DNA from: CBDVBD01 sp965372135
Lineage (GTDB): Bacteria > Electryoneota > RPQS01 > CBDVBD01
Reading direction: 5' to 3'
NCBI GenBank assembly: GCA_965372135.1
Contig: CBDVBD010000077.1
Location: forward strand, 1-14,409
Length of the DNA: 14,409 nt
The position numbers and the translations under genes were made by a program. Shown here one piece after another: positions 1 through 6,309 of the stretch. Under the pieces are notes generated by a model. That model was given only the letters and a program-made list of their open reading frames with translations. It was not told where the DNA came from and ran no database searches. Numbering within the stretch: position 1 is the stretch's first letter; every line of letters begins with the position of its first letter.

Positions 1-1617
1 TTGACTTTCTGTCATTGGTATAGTATCGAAGGATTCGGATACGATGGTGGAAATGTCAAGATTTCTACCGACGGCGGCAGCACTTGGAATTTGTTGACTC
101 CAGTGGGTGGATATCCGGGCAGTACCAACACTGCGCAAACCTGTATTCCATTAGAACCTGTATATTATGGCACTGCTACTACATGGACGACGGCGGAGTT
201 TAACCTAAATGCTTATGCCGGTGAAACAGTGATTATTCGCTGGACTTTCGGATCGGATGCATCGGTTACGTATCCGGGGTGGTACATTGACAACGTGTCA
301 ATCTTATTACCTATGGATTATTGCGTAGATTTGACGCCGGAGACAATTTACGGCGGCGGCAATGCCGGTGATGTGATAGATTACCAGGTGTACGTGGAAA
401 ACTGCGGACTGCAGAATGACGGTTATGATTTGTCGGTGACGACCACCGGTCAGGCTTGGACGCATCAGATCATGGATGTCACCGGATCAACAGTTATCAC
501 CGAGATAGCGGTAAACTCCGGCGTCACAGACACCTTTTTGGTCAGGGTCACGATCGATCCTGGAGCCGGTATGGGTGAATTCAGTTACGGTGAAGTGGTT
601 GCGGAATCGCAGAACGGAACCCTGGACAACATTCTGTCCGATACTACCACCATCACCACCGAAACGCTGCCGTTTTCTACCATTCCCTACGACTGGGTAG
701 AGATTAATCCGGCGCGTCCCGGTGCGATTCCCGGTGGTATAAACACCGGTATCATCTTCGATGATGACAACGTAGGACCATTCCCAATCGGTTTTAGTTT
801 CCCGTACTATGACTGTGTCTATTTTGATTCGATTCGGGTTTGTTCAAATGGGTTTGCGTCGTTTACGTCAACTGTGACTGATTATACAAACGATCCGATT
901 CCGAATACCTTCGAACCGAACAACCTGATAGCTCCATACTGGGATGACATGAACCCAGCAAGTTACAGTTATGGTTCCGTTTGGTACATGTACGATGCCA
1001 TGAATGATCGTTTCATTGTGGAATGGGATTCATGCGCACATTTTAGTACCAATGGTGTTTACACATTCGAGTTGATTCTGTACCCAACCGGGGATGTTGA
1101 TTACCAGTACAAGGAACTAACGGCAGGAGAGGATACCTCGGCGACGGTGGGGATCGAGAATGCTACCGGTACGGTGGGGATTCAGTGTACCTATAATGGT
1201 TCAGGTCCGATAAATCCGACACCGGGCATGGGTATCCATATCGCGTCGAGATGTTATCCTGGACCAGACCCGGTTGATAATCTTGTGATCTGGCTGGTGC
1301 CTACCGATACTGATATGCGCAGTGCTGTTCTGGACTGGAGTGCGGTATCGGGCGCTGCACAGTACAAGATTTACAAGTCATATGAAGGACCTACGTCGGG
1401 ATATACTTTAGTTGACTCCACGACTCTTACACAGTGGACCGACACTGATGCAGTGGTGGATTCGGTCACGAGTTTCTACTACGTGACGACGGACGATGGG
1501 ATGTTGGATTTTTACGATCCTAACATCACGTTTCCCGATAGAGCCCGCCATCCTGCAGTAGTTCCAATGTGGATCCAGGAGAAGTATCCGGAAAAAGAAA
1601 TGCTTCGCATGGAGTAG
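1..1617 (+). CDS. C-terminal part of a large secreted multidomain beta-sandwich protein (5' end outside window)
   Basis: The frame is open at the first base and begins in the middle of a domain, so the N-terminus and any signal peptide lie upstream of the window; the TTG at base 1 is not a real start. Visible residues 1-103 resemble the MAM/immune-inhibitor-A-like beta-sandwich (DGGNVKISTDGGSTW, then GWYIDNVSIL). Residues 105-222 look like a CARDB/NEW3-type adhesion domain. Residues 225-418 resemble the nidogen-like or 'choice-of-anchor' domain (pattern PFSF.YYD, SNGFASF, NLIAPYWDDM). Residues 423-497 form a fibronectin type III-like module. Cysteines recur, as in exported proteins. Tandem stops TAG TAA end the gene. 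The last 40 residues are charged and show no recognisable type IX secretion C-terminal domain, PEP-CTERM or LPXTG signal. The role is probably extracellular (adhesin or surface enzyme scaffold); the catalytic part, if any, is outside the window. Confidence 0.85.
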   Translation: MTFCHWYSIEGFGYDGGNVKISTDGGSTWNLLTPVGGYPGSTNTAQTCIPLEPVYYGTATTWTTAEFNLNAYAGETVIIRWTFGSDASVTYPGWYIDNVSILLPMDYCVDLTPETIYGGGNAGDVIDYQVYVENCGLQNDGYDLSVTTTGQAWTHQIMDVTGSTVITEIAVNSGVTDTFLVRVTIDPGAGMGEFSYGEVVAESQNGTLDNILSDTTTITTETLPFSTIPYDWVEINPARPGAIPGGINTGIIFDDDNVGPFPIGFSFPYYDCVYFDSIRVCSNGFASFTSTVTDYTNDPIPNTFEPNNLIAPYWDDMNPASYSYGSVWYMYDAMNDRFIVEWDSCAHFSTNGVYTFELILYPTGDVDYQYKELTAGEDTSATVGIENATGTVGIQCTYNGSGPINPTPGMGIHIASRCYPGPDPVDNLVIWLVPTDTDMRSAVLDWSAVSGAAQYKIYKSYEGPTSGYTLVDSTTLTQWTDTDAVVDSVTSFYYVTTDDGMLDFYDPNITFPDRARHPAVVPMWIQEKYPEKEMLRME

Positions 1618-1650
1618 TAATTTAGAAACTTCCTAATAACGTTAGCAAAA

Positions 1651-1679
1651 AAAACCCGCCCTTGAACTGGGCGGGTTTT
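1651..1679. terminator. bidirectional rho-independent terminator
   Basis: A perfect 11-bp inverted repeat (aaaacccgccc / gggcgggtttt) surrounds a 7-base loop (ttgaact). It ends in TTTTCTATT on the plus strand and in a run of T on the minus strand (the A run at 1647-1654). It lies between the convergent secreted-protein gene (stop at 1617) and lipA (stop at 1745), so it can end both transcripts. Confidence 0.9.
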
Positions 1680-1736
1680 CTATTAGAAGATGTCAGATGT
1701 ATTGTCGGACTTCTGTTCCAGCTCAGGCGGGATTGG

Positions 1737-1752
1737 AACCCGACCTACAAGA
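1737..1752. repeat. short repeat aacccgacctacaaga, copy 1, overlapping the lipA 3' end
   Basis: The 16-base string is identical to 2788-2803. Reading on the minus strand it is TCTTGTAGGTCGGGTT, and its TAG is the stop codon of lipA. The bases around it (gtcgg at 1704-1708 and ccgac at 1740-1744) leave a degenerate inverted repeat that resembles the better-preserved element at 2755-2795. Confidence 0.75.
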
Positions 1753-2611
1753 GGGCACGGTGCGCCAAATAGGAGCTTCGCACCAAGGGACCGGATTCCA
1801 CATGACGGAATCCGCAGGTTATTCCTTCTTGTTTCAGTGATTGGAATTCCTCTGGGGTGTAGAACCGGCTGACGGAAAGGTGATGGTGGGAAGGTTGCAG
1901 GTATTGACCGAGTGTCAGGATCTGGCAGCCGGCATTACGGAGATTCTTCATTACCAGTCGGACTTCATCAATTGTTTCGCCCAACCCTAACATCAATCCT
2001 GATTTGGTGGTTACGCCTTGTTCAGCAGCCTGTTGGATTAAGAATAATGATCCACTGAAGGAGGCTCCTGGGCGTACTTTTGGGTATAGATTGGGAACGG
2101 TTTCCAAGTTGTGATTCAAGATGTCAGGCTCGGCAGAAAGCACCGTTTTCAAGGCGTCACTATTTCCTGCGAAATCAGGGACCAGGACTTCGATGGTGGT
2201 TTCCGGCAAGTGTTCACGGATGGCTTGGATGGTATTCACGTAGTGATGGGCACCACCATCGGGTAAGTCGTCCCGGGTTACGGAAGTGATGACCACATGC
2301 TTCAGTCCCAAGCGGGATGCGGCTTCAGCGACACGTTGGGATTCTTGGGGATCCAGGGGTTGGGGATGCCCGTGAGTAACTGCACAGAAGGCGCAGTTGC
2401 GGGTGCACAGGTCACCCATAATCAAGAAGGTGGCGGTTTGCGCGTCCCAACATTCGCCGAGATTGGGACAGCGTGCGCTCTGGCAAACGGTGTGGAGTTC
2501 AAGGTCCGCCAGCGTTCTACGGACTGCGGCACTGGTTTTGCCGTGGGGCAGGCGTATTTTTAGCCAATCAGGGCGAGGGGTGTGCGTTCTGGGTTTATCA
2601 GCAACGTTCAT
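1745..2611 (-). CDS. lipA: lipoyl synthase, radical SAM
   Basis: Inserts two sulfur atoms into protein-bound octanoyl groups to make the lipoyl cofactor of 2-oxoacid dehydrogenases and the glycine cleavage system. The 288-residue protein shows all family hallmarks: the auxiliary 4Fe-4S cysteines C43, C48 and C54 in CQSARCPNLGEC, the radical SAM cysteines C69, C73 and C76 in CTRNCAFC, and the C-terminal RSSY (residues 278-281) whose serine ligates the auxiliary cluster. Length is normal for the family. The ATG at 2611 has no good Shine-Dalgarno sequence. A 6-bp hairpin (2627-2642) sits 15 bases upstream. The last two Leu codons and the stop fall in a repeat shared with the intergenic region at 2788-2803, leaving only seven residues after RSSY. 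No lipB or lplA is in the window. The product should work with Lpd (4669-6072). Confidence 0.96.
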   Translation of the reverse strand: MNVADKPRTHTPRPDWLKIRLPHGKTSAAVRRTLADLELHTVCQSARCPNLGECWDAQTATFLIMGDLCTRNCAFCAVTHGHPQPLDPQESQRVAEAASRLGLKHVVITSVTRDDLPDGGAHHYVNTIQAIREHLPETTIEVLVPDFAGNSDALKTVLSAEPDILNHNLETVPNLYPKVRPGASFSGSLFLIQQAAEQGVTTKSGLMLGLGETIDEVRLVMKNLRNAGCQILTLGQYLQPSHHHLSVSRFYTPEEFQSLKQEGITCGFRHVESGPLVRSSYLAHRALL

Positions 2612-2626
2612 GAGTTAGTTTGGGGA

Positions 2627-2642
2627 AACCGCTGAAGCGGTT
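2627..2642. repeat. hairpin in the lipA leader
   Basis: aaccgc-tgaa-gcggtt is a perfect 6-bp inverted repeat with a 4-base loop. On the minus strand it ends 15 bases before the lipA ATG, with no T run of terminator type. It may be a repeat-type palindrome or a leader structure; nothing more can be said from sequence alone. Confidence 0.5.
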
Positions 2643-2672
2643 AGGGTGTATTGATTAATTACGTTTTTACAT

Positions 2673-2686
2673 CACAATAAATTGTG
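2673..2686. promoter_or_regulatory. operator-like dyad cacaataaattgtg upstream of lipA
   Basis: A 14-base inverted repeat (6-bp arms, 2-base centre) lies about 60 bases upstream of the lipA start. Its position and symmetry fit a transcription-factor site, but no convincing -35/-10 pair accompanies it and I cannot assign a regulator family. Chance occurrence in AT-rich DNA is possible. Confidence 0.25.
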
Positions 2687-2697
2687 GTGCTATTCCT

Positions 2698-2740
2698 ACC
2701 CGCCTGATTTCCCGAAAGGTCGGGATTGAAACCCGGCGGG
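2698..2740. repeat. nested inverted repeat
   Basis: An outer stem cccgcc (2699-2704) / ggcggg (2735-2740) encloses an inner hairpin cccga (2711-2715) / tcggg (2720-2724). It shares wording (cgggattg.aaccc) with 1727-1744 and is immediately followed by the element at 2755-2795, so these are parts of one composite intergenic repeat between lipA and leuD. Confidence 0.6.
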
Positions 2741-2754
2741 AACGAATGATTGTT

Positions 2755-2795
2755 GTCGGGTTTCTTATTTCGCTTCGCTTCATGCGGAACCCGAC
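2755..2795. repeat. REP-like palindrome with gtcgggtt / aacccgac arms
   Basis: Arms gtcgggtt (2755-2762) and aacccgac (2788-2795) flank a 25-base interior containing cgcttcgctt. The right arm continues into the 16-base repeat (2788-2803) also found at the end of lipA (1737-1752). The structure resembles repetitive extragenic palindromes; no transposase is nearby. Confidence 0.65.
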
Positions 2796-2803
2796 CTACA
2801 AGA
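2788..2803. repeat. short repeat aacccgacctacaaga, copy 2
   Basis: Identical over 16 bases to 1737-1752 and in the same orientation. Here it lies in non-coding DNA downstream of leuD. Confidence 0.75.
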
Positions 2804-2805
2804 AG

Positions 2806-2835
2806 CCCCCCTTTTATTCCCCCCTTAAGGGGGGG
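2806..2835. repeat. C-run / cccccc-ttaa-gggggg palindrome downstream of leuD
   Basis: Two C6 runs (2806-2811 and 2819-2824) precede ttaa and a G7 run; 2819-2834 is a perfect 16-base palindrome. On the plus strand it is followed by attttatt. On the minus strand, where leuD is transcribed, the tail is AATAAAAG, so it is a poor leuD terminator. It is more likely a common extragenic repeat, though the hairpin could still slow polymerase or protect the transcript end. Confidence 0.5.
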
Positions 2836-2867
2836 ATTTTATTAGTAGACAGCGCATATTTGCTCGA

Positions 2868-3365
2868 TTAATCCAGTTTGAAGTCGCCGTGTTTTTTGAT
2901 GTGTTCGGTTAAGCCGCCGTCGGCGAGGATGCGCTGCATGGCATCCGGCAGCGGTGGGAAGTCGTAGGTTTCGTTTTTGGTTTTGTTGATCAGTTTTCCT
3001 GCACCCAGATCGAGGTCCAATTCATCCCCTTCGTCGATCTTGTCGGTATCAATCTGGATGGCGGGCAGCCCGACATTAATTGAGTTGCGAAAGAAGATAC
3101 GGGCGAAAGATTTGGCGACCACCGCCTGAGCGCCGGACATTTTGATGATTCTGGGGGCATGTTCCCGGCTGGAGCCCAAGCCGAAATTGGAGCCTCCGAC
3201 CACGAAGTCATCCTGTTTCACGTTGCCGGGGTAGTCTTCGCGGGCGTCCTCCAGGCAGTGTTTTGCCAATTCGGGCAAGTTTGACCGCAGGTGGGCATAA
3301 CGTCCCGGCGCGATCAAATCGGTGGAGATACTGTCTCCAAATTTCCATGCATGTCCAGTAGCCAT
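2868..3365 (-). CDS. leuD: 3-isopropylmalate dehydratase-type small (swivel) subunit
   Basis: Small subunit of the aconitase-family hydro-lyase, providing the swivel domain that closes over the Fe-S active site of LeuC. Length (165 residues) fits the short archaeal-type LeuD/HacB group. Visible motifs are VVGGSNFGLGSSREHAP (residues 55-71) and FARIFFRNSINVGLP (87-101). The start is fixed by a TAATG overlap with leuC and a near-perfect Shine-Dalgarno sequence GGAGGTGAT (3369-3377) inside the leuC end, so the two subunits are translationally coupled in equal amounts. The specificity loop reads TDLIAPGRYAHLRSN (15-29) and lacks the YLVY-like (isopropylmalate) or YLRT-like (homoaconitate) signatures, so the substrate is uncertain. 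No leuA or leuB is visible here. Confidence 0.88.
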   Translation of the reverse strand: MATGHAWKFGDSISTDLIAPGRYAHLRSNLPELAKHCLEDAREDYPGNVKQDDFVVGGSNFGLGSSREHAPRIIKMSGAQAVVAKSFARIFFRNSINVGLPAIQIDTDKIDEGDELDLDLGAGKLINKTKNETYDFPPLPDAMQRILADGGLTEHIKKHGDFKLD

Positions 3366-4624
3366 TATATCACCTCCCGGGGGTCGGCGATCTTGCTAGC
3401 CAGTGCGCTGGTGGCGCAGGTTGCCGGGCTGGCTAAGTACACAAATGCCGTGGGATTACCCATTCTCCCCTTGAAATTACGATTTGCAGTTGAAATACAA
3501 TGTTCATCATTCCCCAGGATTCCGGTCTGGGAACCAGGACAGGCGCCGCAACCGGGGGAATTCACCACCGCGCCTGCTTGCACCAGTGTTTCCATCACGC
3601 CAGACTGCAGCATTTTAATATAGACTGTTCGGGAACCTGGTGTGACCACCAACCGGGTCTCGGGATGGATTCGTTTGCCTTTCAGGATTTCGGCAGCAAT
3701 GACGAAGTCCTCGAAGCGACCATTGGTGCAAGTACCCATGTACACCTGGTTCACCGAACGGTCTTTGCAATCGTCGTGGTCGATGGTGCGGGTGTTGTCC
3801 ACGGTGTGTGGGAAAGAAACCATGGGGGTCAACTGGGAGACATCGATCTCGATGGTTTTCAGGTACTGGGCATCGGGATCTGCATCCAACGGTTTCCATC
3901 CCTCTTCGCGGTTGTTTTCTTTCATGTACTCCCGGGTTTTGTCATCGGAAGGGAAGATGCCGCACTTGGCACCGGCTTCCACTGCCATGTTGGACACTAC
4001 CAGGCGCTCGTGGAAGGGCATGTTGTCGACGGTATCGCCATGAAATTCCAATGATTGATAGGTGGCGCCATCGGCACCTATCATTCCGATCAGATAAATA
4101 ATTAGATCCTTGGAATATACGCCTTTGGGGAATTCGCCCGTCACCTGTACTTTGATGGTTTCCGGTACTTTGAGCCAGGTTTTACCCAGTGCAGCGGCGA
4201 CGGCTACATCGGTGGAACCCATCCCGGAAGTAAAGGCTCCAAAAGCGCCACCCTGGCAGGTGTGAGAGTCGGACCCGACCGCGATATCGCCGGGTTTGAT
4301 GTGTTTTTCCGCAGTAATCACATGACAGACGCCCTCTCCCACATCATACAATGTGGCGCCATGCTCGCGGGCGAAAGCACGGAGTTTGTTGTGATCGGTG
4401 GCTAATTCTTTGGCGGAAGACGGCGATGAGTGGTCGATGAAGAACGCCATCTTGTTAGGGTCTTTCAGCTTGGTAATCCCCATTTCCTGGATCTGAGCGA
4501 CGGATAAAGGACCGGTCCAGTCCTGAAAGTACGCCAGATCCACACCAACAATCACCAGTTCGCCGGGGGACACCTCCCTACCGGCGTGATTGCCGATGAT
4601 TTTTTCGACTAAAGTTTTTCCCAT
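3365..4624 (-). CDS. leuC: 3-isopropylmalate dehydratase-type large subunit
   Basis: Carries the 4Fe-4S cluster that isomerises 2-isopropylmalate to 3-isopropylmalate in leucine synthesis, or the related homoaconitate reaction. The 419-residue length matches the archaeal-type LeuC/HacA group rather than the roughly 470-residue proteobacterial form. Cluster ligands are C299 (GTCTNGR), C359 and C362 (PGCGACPG). Other signatures are GSDSHT (117-122) and NRNFKGRMGNP (381-391). The ATG at 4624 is preceded by AGAGGA at good spacing. It begins 44 bases after the lpdA stop and ends by sharing one base with leuD, which supports an lpdA-leuC-leuD operon. The pairing with lpdA rather than other leu genes is unusual and leaves open leucine synthesis or another hydro-lyase step. 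Confidence 0.92.
   Translation of the reverse strand: MGKTLVEKIIGNHAGREVSPGELVIVGVDLAYFQDWTGPLSVAQIQEMGITKLKDPNKMAFFIDHSSPSSAKELATDHNKLRAFAREHGATLYDVGEGVCHVITAEKHIKPGDIAVGSDSHTCQGGAFGAFTSGMGSTDVAVAAALGKTWLKVPETIKVQVTGEFPKGVYSKDLIIYLIGMIGADGATYQSLEFHGDTVDNMPFHERLVVSNMAVEAGAKCGIFPSDDKTREYMKENNREEGWKPLDADPDAQYLKTIEIDVSQLTPMVSFPHTVDNTRTIDHDDCKDRSVNQVYMGTCTNGRFEDFVIAAEILKGKRIHPETRLVVTPGSRTVYIKMLQSGVMETLVQAGAVVNSPGCGACPGSQTGILGNDEHCISTANRNFKGRMGNPTAFVYLASPATCATSALASKIADPREVI
3369..3377 (-). promoter_or_regulatory. leuD ribosome binding site inside leuC
   Basis: GGAGGTGAT is complementary to the 16S rRNA 3' end over nine bases. It encodes the end of LeuC and lies, counted from GGAGG, seven bases before the leuD ATG, which shares an A with the leuC TAA (TAATG). 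Confidence 0.85.
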
Positions 4625-4668
4625 AATTAATCCTCTTTATTATTTCTTTATTTGTTCGATGTAGAATC

Positions 4669-6072
4669 TTATAGGTGGATTGCTTCGTTCAAGGCTGCGG
4701 CGGCGGCTTCGGCGATGGATTCCGACAGGGTCGGATGGGCATGGATGGTGTTCAATATCTGCTTATGAGTGGCGTGGAAGGATCCCGCCAATACCAATTC
4801 CGCAATCATCTCGGTGGCATCTGCGCCAAGAATGTGAGCGCCAAGTAATTTACCGGACTGGGTATCGAAAATCAGCTTCACAAATCCGTCGGATTCGCCG
4901 ACAGCCTGGGCTTTTCCGGAAGCCAGGAAAGGGTACATGCCGATTTTGATGTCCAAGCCATCATCCTGAGCACGCTGCTCTGTTAAGCCGAATGAGGCGA
5001 CCTGCGGCTGGCAGTAGGTGCATCCCGGGATGAGATTATAGTCTATGGGTTTGGGATTCAAACCGGCGATACCTTCGACGCATTTGATGGCTTCCGCCGA
5101 TGCCACATGCGCCAACCAGGGGGGACCGATCACATCGCCGATGGCGTATACGCCCGGGGTTGATGTCTGGTAGGTGGTCTTGTCTGCCTTAATCCAACCG
5201 CGCTCGGTTTCGATTCCCACCGCTTCCAGTCCGATGTTTTCGATGTTACCCTGCACGCCGATGGCGATTAAAGCCAAATCGCCCTCGATAGTTTTTGTTT
5301 CCCCCTCGATATCCACATTGACCGTTACGCGCTCCTGGGAACTATTGACTCCGGTGACCTTGGTATCCACCAGGATTTCCATGCCCTGTTTCCGGTAGGA
5401 TTTTGCCAAGGTATCCGCTACTTCGTGATCCTCGATGGGCAGGATTTGGGGCATCATCTCCAACACGGTGACTTTGGTGCCGAGGCTGTGGTAGAAATAG
5501 GCGAATTCGATCCCGATGGCGCCAGCACCAATGATAATCAGGCTCTCGGGCAGCTCCGGTTGACACATAGCGCCACGAGCATCAATGATGCGTTCGTTAT
5601 CGAATTCCACTCCCGGCAGGGGACGCGCACGAGCACCGGTGGCGATGATGATGTTCGCTGCAGTATATTCCTCAGTCTTATCGTTCGAAGTGACTTGCAC
5701 TTTGTCCGCTGCAAGTAAAACTCCTTCCCCATTCAACCGCTCGATGTCGTTTTTCTTGAACAAGTATTTCACACCGGCGGACATGCGATTGGCGACTTTG
5801 CGGCTGCGAGTGATGATGGCATTGAAGTCGATGTTGGGATCAGATACGGATAACCCATAGTCTTTGGCGTGCTTAAAGTGGTTGAAAACCTCTGCACTCT
5901 TCAAAAGTGCTTTAGTGGGAATGCATCCCCAGTTTAAGCACACTCCGCCTAGCTTTTGCTTTTCCAGCACTGCGACATTCATGCCCAATTGTGCGGCACG
6001 AATTGCGGCGACGTATCCTCCGGGACCGGCGCCAAGTATTATTACATCGTAATCAGAATTTGATTGCGACAT
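4669..6072 (-). CDS. lpdA: dihydrolipoamide dehydrogenase (E3)
   Basis: FAD-dependent enzyme that reoxidises dihydrolipoyl groups of pyruvate and 2-oxoglutarate dehydrogenases and glycine cleavage H protein, reducing NAD+. The protein has 467 residues from the chosen start, the usual length. Motifs in order: FAD-binding GAGPGG (14-19), redox disulfide GGVCLNWGCIPTK with C45 and C50, a second dinucleotide fold at IIIGAGAIGIEFA, the second FAD contact AIGDV, and the catalytic HAHPTLSE (H446, E451). I chose ATG at 6072 rather than an in-frame TTG at 6084, because GGAGAG (6077-6082) sits just upstream of that ATG and would fall inside the longer version. It is the first gene of the probable lpdA-leuC-leuD unit, and 237 bases with repeats separate it from trxB. 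The E1 and E2 partners are not in the window. Confidence 0.95.
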   Translation of the reverse strand: MSQSNSDYDVIILGAGPGGYVAAIRAAQLGMNVAVLEKQKLGGVCLNWGCIPTKALLKSAEVFNHFKHAKDYGLSVSDPNIDFNAIITRSRKVANRMSAGVKYLFKKNDIERLNGEGVLLAADKVQVTSNDKTEEYTAANIIIATGARARPLPGVEFDNERIIDARGAMCQPELPESLIIIGAGAIGIEFAYFYHSLGTKVTVLEMMPQILPIEDHEVADTLAKSYRKQGMEILVDTKVTGVNSSQERVTVNVDIEGETKTIEGDLALIAIGVQGNIENIGLEAVGIETERGWIKADKTTYQTSTPGVYAIGDVIGPPWLAHVASAEAIKCVEGIAGLNPKPIDYNLIPGCTYCQPQVASFGLTEQRAQDDGLDIKIGMYPFLASGKAQAVGESDGFVKLIFDTQSGKLLGAHILGADATEMIAELVLAGSFHATHKQILNTIHAHPTLSESIAEAAAAALNEAIHL

Positions 6073-6076
6073 TAAT

Positions 6077-6082
6077 CTCTCC
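6077..6082 (-). promoter_or_regulatory. lpdA ribosome binding site deciding the start
   Basis: GGAGAG followed by ATTA and then ATG at 6072. The alternative upstream TTG (6084) overlaps this site and has no Shine-Dalgarno sequence of its own. Confidence 0.75.
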
Positions 6083-6170
6083 AATCACTATAATTTGATT
6101 ATGGGAGACAAGATAAGTTATAGTGAGATGTCTGAATCACGAGTAAGATACCCGTGCCAAAATCTCTGGG

Positions 6171-6188
6171 TTCCCGCCTACGCGGGAA
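6171..6188. repeat. palindrome ttcccgc-ctac-gcgggaa
   Basis: A perfect 7-bp inverted repeat with a 4-base loop lies within tgggttcccgcctacgcg and is followed by aatgaca. It closely resembles the short dispersed repeats of the form TTCCC-N8-GGGAA known in many bacteria (for example neisserial dRS3). It lies in the trxB-lpdA gap (6073-6309). The rest of that gap holds a small cccc-aaaaa-gggg hairpin (6224-6236) and AT-rich DNA, with no convincing promoter. Confidence 0.7.
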
Positions 6189-6309
6189 TGACAATACCGG
6201 AATAATGAGGTAGGGTATTTGAACCCCAAAAAGGGGACTGAATAACACCTCAGCCCCCCTCACGCAGGTTTATAATATAAAAAATAATCAGGAAAATTCG
6301 ACACAAATT

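Noticed and set aside
1690..1872. 60-codon plus-strand reading frame after the terminator
   Set aside because: It is opposite the end of lipA, contains the extragenic repeat and shows no ribosome binding site or domain.
2612..2867. CRISPR array or tRNA in the leuD-lipA gap
   Set aside because: The repeats are palindromic, of different kinds and not regularly spaced, and no cloverleaf can be drawn.
3500..4054. Long plus-strand reading frame opposite leuC (184 codons), and similar frames opposite trxB, lpdA and lipA
   Set aside because: These are antisense shadows of clearly conserved genes; their translations show no recognisable domains and they lack convincing ribosome binding sites.
6073..6084. 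TTG at 6084 as the lpdA start
   Set aside because: The GGAGAG site lies inside the added codons and is correctly spaced for the ATG at 6072.
6224..6236. cccc-aaaaa-gggg hairpin in the trxB-lpdA gap as a trxB terminator
   Set aside because: The stem is only four pairs and no T run follows on the minus strand, so it is too weak to call.
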